8,242 bases of DNA from CAZOHN01 sp964579325 (lineage in GTDB: Bacteria; Pseudomonadota; Alphaproteobacteria; Rhodobacterales; Rhodobacteraceae): the NCBI GenBank assembly GCA_964579325.1, contig CAZOHN010000161.1, forward strand, positions 1 through 8,242. The letters are read 5' to 3'. The notes under the pieces were generated by a model. It was not told the DNA's origin, searched no databases, and was given only the letters and a program-made list of their open reading frames with translations. Made by a program: the position numbers and the translations under genes. Shown here piece after piece: positions 1 through 6,588 of the stretch (within the stretch, counting starts at the first letter, position 1; the number at the start of each line of letters is the position of its first letter).

Positions 1-2
1 AA

Positions 3-44
3 TTCGACCGGCTGATCGAGGCGGACGACTTCATCTTCGCCTGA
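3..44 (+). CDS. C-terminal end of an unidentified convergent gene (partial)
   Basis: A plus-strand reading frame enters from the left edge and ends at TGA (42-44). It encodes the 13 residues FDRLIEADDFIFA. All 13 codons end in G or C, which matches the codon use of the real genes in this window, and the frame runs toward phnM tail to tail. The stretch is too short to identify the protein. It may simply be an open frame by chance, but the codon use and the position directly before a spacer favour the end of a real gene. Its frame phase is set by the window edge: bases 1-2 belong to the preceding codon. Confidence 0.5.
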   Translation, partial: FDRLIEADDFIFA

Positions 45-164
45 GACGGGAGGGCGTGATGCGGCGACGGAGACTTTGTTGTGATGTCCGCCAGAGGAGG
101 GCCACCCGCGCTTGTGGCCGCGGCTTCCCCCGTTATCCGTTCCGGAGTGCGCGGAGATCCAGGA
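45..164. other. Intergenic spacer between convergent genes
   Basis: This 120-bp stretch lies between the end of the plus-strand partial gene and the stop codon of phnM. I see no credible gene in it. The only notable structure is the inverted repeat at 100-119, listed separately. Both flanking genes must stop transcription here or read into each other. Confidence 0.6.
100..119. terminator. Weak candidate bidirectional terminator hairpin
   Basis: A perfect 6-bp inverted repeat, GGCCAC (100-105) and GTGGCC (114-119), encloses an 8-nt loop. It lies 46 bp beyond the phnM stop and 56 bp beyond the plus-strand stop, where convergent transcripts would need to end. No T-tract follows on either strand, so it is not a standard intrinsic terminator. 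In GC-rich DNA such repeats arise often by chance. Confidence 0.25.
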
Positions 165-1334
165 TCAGGCGAGTTCGCGGAGGACGAGGGAGCCGTCGGA
201 GAAGATCTGTCTGCCGGCGCAGAGGGTGGCACGGACATGCCCGACCCCCTCGTCATCAGCCATCACCAGATCGGCACGCCGACCCACCGCGATCTCGCCG
301 CGATCCGACAGGCCGAGCGCCCTGGCGGGATTGAGGGTGGCGAGCCGCGTCGCTCCGGACAGTCCGCCGGGGTCGCTCTGGCCAAGGATCAGGACGGCGG
401 GCAGGATCGCCGACGGGTGGTAGTCCGCGGCCAGAATGTCGAGAAGCCCTGCCGCATGGGCGTCGCGCGCCGAGAGATTGCCGGAATAGCTCTGCCCCCG
501 CAGTGCGTTCGGCGCCCCCATCGCGGTCGCGAGGCCGCGCCGCCGCGCCTCGGCCGCCGCCTCGGCGGTGACCGGAAACTCGCTGATCGTGGCGCCGAGC
601 GACTGCATCAGCGCGACCTTCTCGACCGTATCGTCATCGTGCGAGGCAAGCGCGATCCCGTGCGCCGCGCAGACGCGCGCGATCGCCGCGAGTGTCGCCG
701 CCACATCGCCCGCGTTCCGCTGCTTCTCGGTGATCCGCTCCTGGACCGCGACCTCGGCCTCGGCTTCCGTGAGGCCCTGCTCTCGCGCGGTCCGGCGCTT
801 GAGGTGTTCCAGGTCGCGGTACTGGCCTTGCCCCGGTGTGTGGTCGGTGAGCGACACCAGATCGACGGTGCCGTCGGCGATCAGTTCCTCGACCACGGCG
901 AGGGCGTTGGGATAGTTGATCTCGAAGCGCGCATGGACCCGGTGTTCGACCTTCAACTGCGGTCGCATCGCCTTGAGCGCGCGCAGCATTTCCTTCGAGT
1001 GTTCATAGCTGCGAAGGTGGCCGTAGGCGGACTTCGGGTTGAAGCTGACCGCGGCGTAGCCCGTGGTGACCCCCGCGACCTTCAGCCGCCGGTCGAGGTC
1101 GCGCAGGCCAAGCTCCATCGGCATCTTCACGTTGGGGCGCGGTTCGACCTCGCGCTCGATCATGTCGCCGTGCATGTCCACGAAACCGGGCATCAGCAGC
1201 AGGCCCTGACCGGTCACCTCAGCCGCTGCGACAGGTCCCTCGACGATCTCCGCGATCACGCCTTGCTCGATCCGGACGGACCCGCACGGCATCATGCGGT
1301 CGGCAAGGACGACACGGAAGTCACTCAGCCACAT
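165..1334 (-). CDS. phnM: PhnM, alpha-D-ribose 1-methylphosphonate 5-triphosphate diphosphatase
   Basis: This 389-residue amidohydrolase-fold protein (E. coli PhnM is about 378) is expected to remove pyrophosphate from ribosyl-phosphonate triphosphate, giving the 5-phosphate that PhnJ acts on. The classical PhnM motifs are all visible: LMPGFVDMHGDMIERE near residues 47-62 with the metal-binding HGD, EHRVH at 130-134, SLTDHTPGQ at 161-169, ASHDDDT at 230-236, SEFP at 251-254, MGAPN at 272-276, SGNLSA at 284-289, DYHP at 304-307 and NPARALGL at 335-342. No catalytic position looks lost. The ATG at 1334 lies inside the end of phnL, giving a 14-bp overlap and probable translational coupling. It is the last gene of the cluster. 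Its intact state suggests that ribosyl-triphosphate intermediates are still made, even though PhnJ is abnormal. Confidence 0.95.
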   Translation of the reverse strand: MWLSDFRVVLADRMMPCGSVRIEQGVIAEIVEGPVAAAEVTGQGLLLMPGFVDMHGDMIEREVEPRPNVKMPMELGLRDLDRRLKVAGVTTGYAAVSFNPKSAYGHLRSYEHSKEMLRALKAMRPQLKVEHRVHARFEINYPNALAVVEELIADGTVDLVSLTDHTPGQGQYRDLEHLKRRTAREQGLTEAEAEVAVQERITEKQRNAGDVAATLAAIARVCAAHGIALASHDDDTVEKVALMQSLGATISEFPVTAEAAAEARRRGLATAMGAPNALRGQSYSGNLSARDAHAAGLLDILAADYHPSAILPAVLILGQSDPGGLSGATRLATLNPARALGLSDRGEIAVGRRADLVMADDEGVGHVRATLCAGRQIFSDGSLVLRELA

Positions 1335-2025
1335 GGGCCATCTCCTGCGGATGAAGCGCGATTTCGCGGTCGATCAGGTGCCGGACGTCGGCGGGGTGGT
1401 GGAACACGCCGACGATCGCAACCCCCGACGCCTTGAGATCCGCCAGCCGCGACACAAGCGCCGCGCGCGCGCCGGCATCGAGCGAGGCTGTGGGCTCGTC
1501 GAGAAGCAGAAGCCGCGGTGGCCGGATCAGCGCCCGGGCGAGGTTGACCTTCTGCTGCTCGCCTCCGGAAAAGGTTGTCGGGTAGGCCTTCCAGAGTTCG
1601 GGCTTGACCCCGAAGGCTGCCAGCCAGCGCCGTGCCTCGACTAGCGCCCCGGCGGCAGCCAGCCCGTCCTGGCGCAACGGCTCGGCCACGATGTCCTCGG
1701 CGGCGACGCGAGGGCGGGCCGTCAGGAACTGCGTCACGAAGCCGATCTCGCGCCGGCGCAGGAACGCCACGTCTACATCCGCGGCGCAGGCGAGGTCGAT
1801 CCGTCCCCCTGCGGCCTCGTACCAAAGATGGCCCGCGATCGGCAGATACGACCGGTAGAGCGTGCGCAGAAGCGTCGACTTGCCCACGCCGTTCGGCCCC
1901 GACAACAGCAGGAACTCTCCCGGCGAGACGGCGAAGGACAGGTCGCGAAAGGCCAGGAGTGTCTGGTCCAGATGGTGCATCCGGAAGGTCTTGGTCAGCC
2001 CCTCGACGGTCAGGATCGGCGGCAT
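1321..2025 (-). CDS. phnL: PhnL, ABC-type ATP-binding subunit of the C-P lyase system
   Basis: A 234-residue ABC ATPase, close to E. coli PhnL (about 226). Walker A is GPNGVGKST at 43-51, the Q-loop glutamine is Q99 (VTQF), the signature is SGGEQQ at 153-158, Walker B is LLLLDEPTAS at 172-181, and the switch histidine is H209 or H210 in VFHHPADVR. The frame stays open upstream to 2121, but the ATG at 2025 is chosen because homologous sequence begins there (MPPILTVEGLTKTF) and a GAGG ribosome binding site lies 5 bp before it. PhnL is needed with PhnG, PhnH and PhnI to transfer phosphonate to the ribose of ATP; it is not a transporter. It starts 7 bp after the phnK stop and overlaps phnM by 14 bp. 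Confidence 0.93.
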   Translation of the reverse strand: MPPILTVEGLTKTFRMHHLDQTLLAFRDLSFAVSPGEFLLLSGPNGVGKSTLLRTLYRSYLPIAGHLWYEAAGGRIDLACAADVDVAFLRRREIGFVTQFLTARPRVAAEDIVAEPLRQDGLAAAGALVEARRWLAAFGVKPELWKAYPTTFSGGEQQKVNLARALIRPPRLLLLDEPTASLDAGARAALVSRLADLKASGVAIVGVFHHPADVRHLIDREIALHPQEMAHVAE

Positions 2026-2030
2026 CGGGG

Positions 2031-2034
2031 CCTC
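2031..2034 (-). promoter_or_regulatory. Ribosome binding site of phnL
   Basis: GAGG overlaps the TGA stop of phnK and lies 5 bp from the ATG at 2025. It supports this internal start over the upstream in-frame ATG at 2121 and implies coupling of phnL translation to phnK. Confidence 0.6.
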
Positions 2035-2833
2035 ACAGCTTGGCGTGAACGAGTTGCTGGGTGTAGGCGTGCTGGGGATCGAGGAACACCTGGTCGGCGA
2101 GGCCCTCCTCCACCACCGCACCCCGGCGCATCACCATCACCCGGTCGGCCATGGTTCGGATCACGCCGAGGTCGTGGCTCACGATCACCATGGTGATCCG
2201 CCGGTCGCGCTGAAGCCGCTTCAGCGTATCGAGGACGAGCGCCTGCACGCTCACGTCAAGCCCGGTGGTCGGCTCGTCGAGCAGCAGGAGAGCGGGTTCG
2301 AGCGCGATGGCCTTTGCCAGTTGCACCCGCTGCTGCATCCCGCCCGAAAGCTCGATGGGCGGGGCATCCATCCGCTCGAGCGGGAACTCCGAGGCATCGA
2401 GCGCCTCGCGCGCCCGACCGCGCAGCACGGCAAAGCGCCGCTCGCCGGCAATCAGCAGCCGCTCGGCGACGTTGCCCGAAGAGGAATGCCGCATCAGCAG
2501 GCCAAGGTGCGGGTTCTGGTAGACGATGCCGATGTGGCGGGCGCAGAGCATCCGGCGCGCGTGGCGGTCGAGCGTGAAGAGGTTGTCGGGCAGCCCCGGA
2601 AGGTCGAGCCGGTAGGTGCCGGCGTCGGGCGTTTCCTCGAGGTTCAGCATCCGCAGCAGCGTGGACTTGCCCGAACCGCTTTCCCCGACGATGCCGAGAA
2701 CCTCGCCTTGCTGCACCGTCGCAGAGACATCGTGCAGCGCGATGACCGGCCCGTAGCGTTTCGACACGCCCGAGACGGCAACGCGCGGCACTTGCGTCAC
2801 CAGTCTGGGGGCCTCGCGCGCAAGGGCCGTCAT
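2033..2833 (-). CDS. phnK: PhnK, ABC-type ATP-binding subunit of the C-P lyase complex
   Basis: A 266-residue ABC ATPase (E. coli PhnK about 252), which in the known complex binds PhnJ as a dimer and drives turnover. Walker A is GESGSGKST at 50-58, the Q-loop is Q106 (IVYQNP), the signature LSGGMQQ at 162-168, Walker B LLLLDEP at 182-188, and the switch histidine H220 in IVSHD. The GNVAERLLIAGERRF stretch at 120-134 is typical of PhnK rather than of oligopeptide-transporter ATPases, although the C-terminal half resembles the latter. The start at 2833 overlaps the phnJ stop by 4 bp (ATGA), with GGGGAG 8 bp upstream. The frame opens up to 2860, but those nine extra codons lack a good ribosome binding site. 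ATP-binding motifs are all intact, unlike the cluster motif of its partner PhnJ. Confidence 0.9.
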   Translation of the reverse strand: MTALAREAPRLVTQVPRVAVSGVSKRYGPVIALHDVSATVQQGEVLGIVGESGSGKSTLLRMLNLEETPDAGTYRLDLPGLPDNLFTLDRHARRMLCARHIGIVYQNPHLGLLMRHSSSGNVAERLLIAGERRFAVLRGRAREALDASEFPLERMDAPPIELSGGMQQRVQLAKAIALEPALLLLDEPTTGLDVSVQALVLDTLKRLQRDRRITMVIVSHDLGVIRTMADRVMVMRRGAVVEEGLADQVFLDPQHAYTQQLVHAKL

Positions 2834-3744
2834 CGCCGCATCTCCCCGTCGGTGTACCACGTCGGGCCGATCCCGACGGCTTCGCCATCGCGTGCGCGGA
2901 TCGCCTTGATGCCGAGATTGCTGTCTGACACTTCGTGTGCCGCGCTGCCGTCGTCGCGCGGTATTTCGTTCATGAACAATCCCTTGAGGCCGGATCGGTG
3001 GCAGGTCAGCCCGCCGTGGTCCTCGACCCGGTAGGGCACGTCGTCGAACACGAGCGGCTCGACCCGGGTGAAGGGCGGCACGGCATAGAGGCGTTTCTCG
3101 CGACCGGCCGAGAGGATCGTCAGGTGCCGCGCCATGTGAAGCTTGGGGACGTCCCAGCGCGGGATCGGCGAGGGCGCCATGACGTGCCGGCCGTTTACGA
3201 GCGACGGGTAAGACGCGCCCTGCATCACGCGACCCGACCGCACGACCTGCTCGTAGAGCGTCAGCCAGAGCCGGCCATAGTCGGCATCGGCGTGCATCTG
3301 CCGGGCCACGGACATGTTCGGTTCGACCGGGCGCAGCGGTTCGGGGTTGGGCACCTGCAGGACCAGTGTCTGGTCGGGGCGCAGGATCTCTTCGGGGATG
3401 CGGTGGCGCGACTGGATCAGCGTCGCCGCCAGCGTATCCCAGGTTGCCGCCGCGCCCGAGACACGCGTCAGGAAGGCCCGGATCGAGGCGGCGTTGACGC
3501 TGTCATCGGCGCCCTGGTCGATGACTTTCACGACCTGGCGTGGGTTCAGAAGGGTCAGGGTAACCTGAAGACCGCCGGTACCCCAGCCTCGCGCGATCGG
3601 GACTTCGCGGCTGGCGTAGGGCACCTGGCAGCCGGGGATGGCCACCGCCTTGATCAGCCGACGGCGGATCTCGCGCTTGGCCGAGGCGTCGAGGAAGCCG
3701 TAGGCGAAGGGGCTCCAGTCGCGGGTCAGGGCGGCGAGGGTCAT
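2830..3744 (-). CDS. phnJ: PhnJ-like C-P lyase subunit lacking most Fe-S/catalytic cysteines
   Basis: This 304-residue protein aligns along its length with PhnJ (E. coli 281), the radical-SAM enzyme that cleaves the C-P bond of ribosyl phosphonate. Conserved family blocks are clear: KAVAIPGCQVPY at 32-43 with the expected glycyl-radical residue G38, GWGTGG at 53-58, KVIDQGADDSVNAASIR at 73-89, TLIQSRHRIPE at 108-118, QVPNPEPLR at 130-138, PSPIP at 191-195, and AGREKRLYAVPPFTRVEPL at 213-231. The end differs. Where E. coli has CAIC and CSDTDYC (Cys241, 244, 266, 272), this protein has TCHRSG and EVSDSNLG. Only C248 remains, and the protein has just one other cysteine, C39. No other frame restores the motif. 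It overlaps phnI by 4 bp and phnK by 4 bp. Membership of the PhnJ family is secure; normal C-P lyase activity is doubtful. Confidence 0.88.
   Translation of the reverse strand: MTLAALTRDWSPFAYGFLDASAKREIRRRLIKAVAIPGCQVPYASREVPIARGWGTGGLQVTLTLLNPRQVVKVIDQGADDSVNAASIRAFLTRVSGAAATWDTLAATLIQSRHRIPEEILRPDQTLVLQVPNPEPLRPVEPNMSVARQMHADADYGRLWLTLYEQVVRSGRVMQGASYPSLVNGRHVMAPSPIPRWDVPKLHMARHLTILSAGREKRLYAVPPFTRVEPLVFDDVPYRVEDHGGLTCHRSGLKGLFMNEIPRDDGSAAHEVSDSNLGIKAIRARDGEAVGIGPTWYTDGEMRR
2842..2847 (-). promoter_or_regulatory. Ribosome binding site of phnK
   Basis: GGGGAG sits 8 bp before the ATG at 2833, inside the last codons of phnJ. It supports the ATGA-overlap start rather than the in-frame ATG at 2860. 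Confidence 0.6.
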
Positions 3745-4823
3745 GCGGGTTCCTTCGTGGACTCTTGTTCGGCCACCACGGCGGCTGGCCCCGACGTGGT
3801 CTTCGCGCCTCGAAGAGCGTCGAGGGCGGACTGGAACGTCACGTAGTGCGGCAGCTTGAAGTGGATGCAGAAGCCCGAGGCCTCGACCGGTTCGGTGTGG
3901 TAGAGAACGAACTCCTCGTTCACCGGCGAATTCTTCGGCGCATCGGAGGCATTCAGGTCGAGCGTGGCGGCGGCGATCACCTTGACCTCGTTCCAGCCGA
4001 AGGTTGCGGCGAAACCCAGCTTCAGCGTGCCCTTGCCTCTGGTCGTCACGACCTCGGCCTGGCTGGTGCGGACCCGGCCCGCGCGGAACACGGTGCCGCG
4101 CGGGTGGCGCACCCGAAGGTCGGCCTCGGACAGGCGCAGCTCGTTCACCGTGGGGTGGGCATTGCCATAGCCCCGCATCGCGGCATAGCCGAGCGCCAGC
4201 ACGCCGCCCGTATCCGCCCGGGCGAGGCTCTGAAGCGTGTGCGCCCGCCGGGCGGGGAACAGCAGCGGCTCGCGCGTGACATCGGGAATGTCCTCCTTCG
4301 CGACCGGCTGTGCGCGGACTTCCGCAACAAGGCCCTGCGCCTTCTGCCAGCCTGCGAGCGAGGGATGGCAGGCCGGGGCGGGCCGCGCCGCGGGCTCGAC
4401 CGGAGGCGGAACGAACGCCTCGCCCCCAAGAACACCGGTCGCGAGAACCCGATGGCTGTAGTCGAGCGTCGGCCCGAGGATCTGGCCGCCGGGAATGTCC
4501 TTGAAGGCCGCCGAGATGCGGCGGTGGGTGAAGGTTTCATCCTGGAGTGCCGGTTCGGCAACCTGCAGTCGGGGTTGCGTCGTGCGCCAGGCACGCAGGA
4601 GCAGGATCGCCTCGTAGAGATCGCCCCCCGCCTGTGCCAGCGCCAGCGCCGCGAGGTCGGGCGCGTAGAGCGAGGCCTCGCCCATCACCCGGTCGATGAG
4701 GTTGGGCAGGGCACGCTCGATCTCGGTGACGCGGTCGGGCGTGATCGCGCCCATCCGGGCGCGATACAACCGCTCGGCCTGTTCGATGGCGCGTTCGCCG
4801 CCGCGGGCCGCCACATAGGCCAT
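3741..4823 (-). CDS. phnI: PhnI, divergent C-P lyase core subunit
   Basis: A 360-residue PhnI (E. coli 354), the subunit that joins phosphonate to the ribose of ATP with PhnG, PhnH and PhnL, and forms the interface with PhnJ. Recognisable blocks are YVAARGGERAIEQAE at 3-17, LAALALAQAGGD at 57-68, RRISAAFKDIPGGQILGPT at 101-119, RGYGNAHP at 217-224, EEFVLYHTEPVEASGF at 303-318 and HFKLPHYVTF at 321-330. H321 and H326 match the zinc-binding pair I recall at the E. coli PhnI-PhnJ interface. Residues 225-290 are unusual: the classical TEC motif and FTRGYGLVFG stretch appear here as RTSQAEVV and LKLGFAATFG. It begins 2 bp after the phnH stop with a strong GGAGGAG ribosome binding site and ends in a 4-bp overlap with phnJ. 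Confidence 0.92.
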   Translation of the reverse strand: MAYVAARGGERAIEQAERLYRARMGAITPDRVTEIERALPNLIDRVMGEASLYAPDLAALALAQAGGDLYEAILLLRAWRTTQPRLQVAEPALQDETFTHRRISAAFKDIPGGQILGPTLDYSHRVLATGVLGGEAFVPPPVEPAARPAPACHPSLAGWQKAQGLVAEVRAQPVAKEDIPDVTREPLLFPARRAHTLQSLARADTGGVLALGYAAMRGYGNAHPTVNELRLSEADLRVRHPRGTVFRAGRVRTSQAEVVTTRGKGTLKLGFAATFGWNEVKVIAAATLDLNASDAPKNSPVNEEFVLYHTEPVEASGFCIHFKLPHYVTFQSALDALRGAKTTSGPAAVVAEQESTKEPA

Positions 4824-4825
4824 GG

Positions 4826-5371
4826 TCAGATCTCCTCCACCTGGGTCGAGCGGGGCAAGGCTGCGATCCGGTTGCCGTCGACGAAGATCATCTCGATCCC
4901 GAGTGGATAGCGACAGAGGTCGGCGCGCACCTGCCAGACACCCGCGTGGAGACCGTCGAGCCGCAGCCGCGCTTCGCCCTCGATCCCCGGACCGGAAAGC
5001 CGCAGCTCGCGCCCTGTGCCCAAGCGGGCAGGCGCGATGACCGTCGCGCCCTCGTCCGGATAGAGCGGGTCGCCGGATGTCACGCGGGCGAGCCGCGCCA
5101 GCGCCGCGGGCGTGCCGAGGTCGAGAAAGACGTGGCCCGCGAGTTCAGAGGGCACGAGGCTCGCGCCGGTCCTGCGGACGGCGGCCTCGAGCAAAGGGTC
5201 CTCGGCCCAGACCCGGCACTCGCGGTCGAGAAGCGCCAGAACCAGCGGTTCGGTCCCCGGGATGGGCAGGCAATGCACCGAGCCGGGTCTCGACAGCGCG
5301 CCGAGCACGGCCGCGAAGGTCGCGTTATCGCGGATCTCGGCGGCGTCGGGAAGCGGAGGGGCGGCCAGCAT
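4826..5371 (-). CDS. phnH: PhnH, C-P lyase core subunit
   Basis: A 181-residue PhnH (E. coli 194), a PLP-transferase-fold subunit without cofactor that forms the PhnG-H-I-J core. The N-terminal family pattern FAAVLGALSRPGSVH is at 19-33, the middle GDPLYPDEGAT at 100-110, the SGPGI turn at 126-130, and the diagnostic end RYPLGIEMIFVDG then ALPRSTQVE at 154-179. The start at 5371 shares one base with the phnG stop (TGATG), with GGAG about 8 bp upstream. It ends 2 bp before phnI. Of the small core subunits this one looks closest to the classical pattern. Confidence 0.92.
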   Translation of the reverse strand: MLAAPPLPDAAEIRDNATFAAVLGALSRPGSVHCLPIPGTEPLVLALLDRECRVWAEDPLLEAAVRRTGASLVPSELAGHVFLDLGTPAALARLARVTSGDPLYPDEGATVIAPARLGTGRELRLSGPGIEGEARLRLDGLHAGVWQVRADLCRYPLGIEMIFVDGNRIAALPRSTQVEEI

Positions 5372-5811
5372 CAGAAGGTCTCCATATCGACGCGCGTGGC
5401 TTCGATCCGGCGCAGGAGCGCGGTTTCCTCGGCCGCAATCCCGGCAGCGGCCGTCGCGAGGGCGGCGTCGATCCGTGCCGTCTCGACCCCAGCCGCGAGT
5501 GCCGCGTCGAGCAGCGCCATCGCCATCGCCCGCTCGAGGTCATGGCCGAGCACCATGCCGTAGCCCTCGACGGCCGCATCGGGCAGCCGCACATGCGCCT
5601 CGGCCACCAGCACGTCGCCCAGATGGAAATCCGTCTCCTGCACCGTGTCCCGCATCGGCAGAAGGACAAGGCCCGATCGGCTTTCGATCACTTCGACCGG
5701 ACCGAGGCCCGGCAGGATTGCCTCGGCCTCGGCCTTCAGGCGCGCAGGGTCCATTCCGGCAAGCGTTTCGAGCGTTTCGGCATGGCTGCGGCCTGCGGCC
5801 TCGTCACGCAT
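5371..5811 (-). CDS. phnG: PhnG, C-P lyase core subunit, atypical central motif
   Basis: A 146-residue PhnG (E. coli 150), part of the PhnG-H-I-J core and needed for ribosyl-phosphonate formation. The family pattern is visible in SGLVLLPMR at 46-54, FHLGDVLVAEAHVRL at 62-76, GYGMVLGHDLERA at 83-95, and the C-terminal RRIEATRVDMETF at 134-146. The glycine-rich stretch that is GGTG in classical PhnG reads RDTVQETDF here. The ATG at 5811 is preferred to the in-frame ATG at 5850 because GGAGGG lies 5 bp upstream and the length then fits the family. It overlaps phnF by 8 bp and touches phnH by 1 bp. Confidence 0.9.
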   Translation of the reverse strand: MRDEAAGRSHAETLETLAGMDPARLKAEAEAILPGLGPVEVIESRSGLVLLPMRDTVQETDFHLGDVLVAEAHVRLPDAAVEGYGMVLGHDLERAMAMALLDAALAAGVETARIDAALATAAAGIAAEETALLRRIEATRVDMETF

Positions 5812-6535
5812 GTCCGCCCTCCATGGCGCTGTCGAGTTCGAAGCGGACACGCCCGGCCGACCAGATCGCCTCGGACCAGCCGATGCGGGTTCCGTCCGGG
5901 GCCTGGTCGGTCTTGCACATCACGATGACAGGCTGTTCGGTGTGTTGTTCGAGGAGCCGGGCCTCCCATTTCTCGGGCAGGCGGGCATAGAGCATCGTCT
6001 TCATCCGGTGGTAGTCGGCGATCCCGTGCGAGCGGTAGATGTCGGTCACCGACTCGCCAGCCTCGCGGCGCACGCCGAGGTCGGGAAAGCGTTGCGCGCA
6101 ATGGTAGCTGCGCGTCAGGCTGACCGGGGTGTCACCGGCGCGGCCCCTGCGCAGGATGCGGTGCACCGGAGAGCCGGGACGCAGGCCGAGCGCGTTGGCG
6201 ACGCGCGGGTCCGCAGCGACGATCTCGGCTCCGATGGCATCGCTGCCGGGAGTGAGACCCGCGGCCAGGACATTCTCCCGGAACCGCGTCCGCCGCCCGA
6301 TACGGTAGAGAATCGACGGCTGCGCCCGCACGAAGGTTCCGCGTCCCTGCTCCGCGCTGATCAGACCTTCGGACGCTAGGGCCGCAAGTGCCCGGCGGAT
6401 GGAATGGCGTCCGACCCCGCAGATGCGCTGAAGGTCGGTCTCGGCGGGAAGCTGATCCCCATCTGCGAGGCGCCTTGCAGCGATGTCCCGCAGGATCCAG
6501 TCCCGCGCCCATTCCCAGTTCCGCGTCTCCGACAT
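5804..6535 (-). CDS. phnF: PhnF, GntR-family (HutC/UTRA) regulator of phosphonate genes
   Basis: A 243-residue regulator (E. coli PhnF 241). The winged helix-turn-helix covers about residues 5-70, with LPAETDLQRICGVGRHSIRRAL at 29-50 as the DNA-reading part and GRGTFV at 64-69 as the wing. A UTRA effector-binding domain follows (about 80-240), beginning with the PhnF-typical RTRFRENVLAAG at 82-93. It probably represses its own operon and senses a phosphonate or pathway intermediate; that role is inferred from the family and from its position at the head of phnGHIJKLM. The ATG at 6535 is chosen over in-frame ATGs at 6553 and 6595 because it alone has a GGAG ribosome binding site at 5 bp. The gene overlaps phnG by 8 bp. 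Confidence 0.92.
   Translation of the reverse strand: MSETRNWEWARDWILRDIAARRLADGDQLPAETDLQRICGVGRHSIRRALAALASEGLISAEQGRGTFVRAQPSILYRIGRRTRFRENVLAAGLTPGSDAIGAEIVAADPRVANALGLRPGSPVHRILRRGRAGDTPVSLTRSYHCAQRFPDLGVRREAGESVTDIYRSHGIADYHRMKTMLYARLPEKWEARLLEQHTEQPVIVMCKTDQAPDGTRIGWSEAIWSAGRVRFELDSAMEGGHA
5817..5822 (-). promoter_or_regulatory. Ribosome binding site of phnG
   Basis: GGAGGG lies 5 bp before the ATG at 5811, inside the end of phnF. It decides the phnG start against the longer in-frame option at 5850. Confidence 0.65.
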
Positions 6536-6540
6536 CTTGT

Positions 6541-6544
6541 CTCC
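6541..6544 (-). promoter_or_regulatory. Ribosome binding site of phnF
   Basis: GGAG sits 5 bp before the ATG at 6535. The alternative in-frame ATGs at 6553 and 6595 have no such sequence, so the shorter PhnF is favoured and bases 6536-6643 remain available as a control region. Confidence 0.6.
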
Positions 6545-6588
6545 AGAATTCATCCGAACGACTTCCGGTCTGCGCTCCGGATGTCTCG

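Noticed and set aside
81..1436. Long plus-strand open frame of 451 codons opposite phnM
   Set aside because: It is antisense to a well-supported phnM, and its translation is rich in Arg, Gly, Ala, Asp and His with no family resemblance. This is expected from GC-rich codon bias on the other strand.
2183..2198. Perfect 16-bp palindrome GATCACCATGGTGATC
   Set aside because: It lies inside phnK and encodes the common ABC-ATPase stretch ITMVI just before the switch histidine; no regulatory context, so probably chance from codon choice.
2033..2833. phnK as an oligopeptide (Dpp/Opp) transporter ATPase
   Set aside because: The C-terminal half resembles those ATPases, but the GNVAERLLIAGERRF block and the position between phnJ and phnL support PhnK.
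1862..3034. Plus-strand open frame of 390 codons opposite phnL, phnK and phnJ
   Set aside because: It spans three real genes on the other strand and has no motifs; a shadow of GC-rich coding.
2830..3744. phnJ as a frameshifted pseudogene with the cysteines in another frame
   Set aside because: The two other forward frames over 2900-3003 were read and do not give the CAIC or CSDTDYC motif; the in-frame sequence still shows partial homology (NEI, DD, VSD) and ends with a proper coupled stop.
3765..4910. Plus-strand open frame of 381 codons opposite phnI
   Set aside because: Antisense to phnI with low-complexity basic composition; no recognisable domain.
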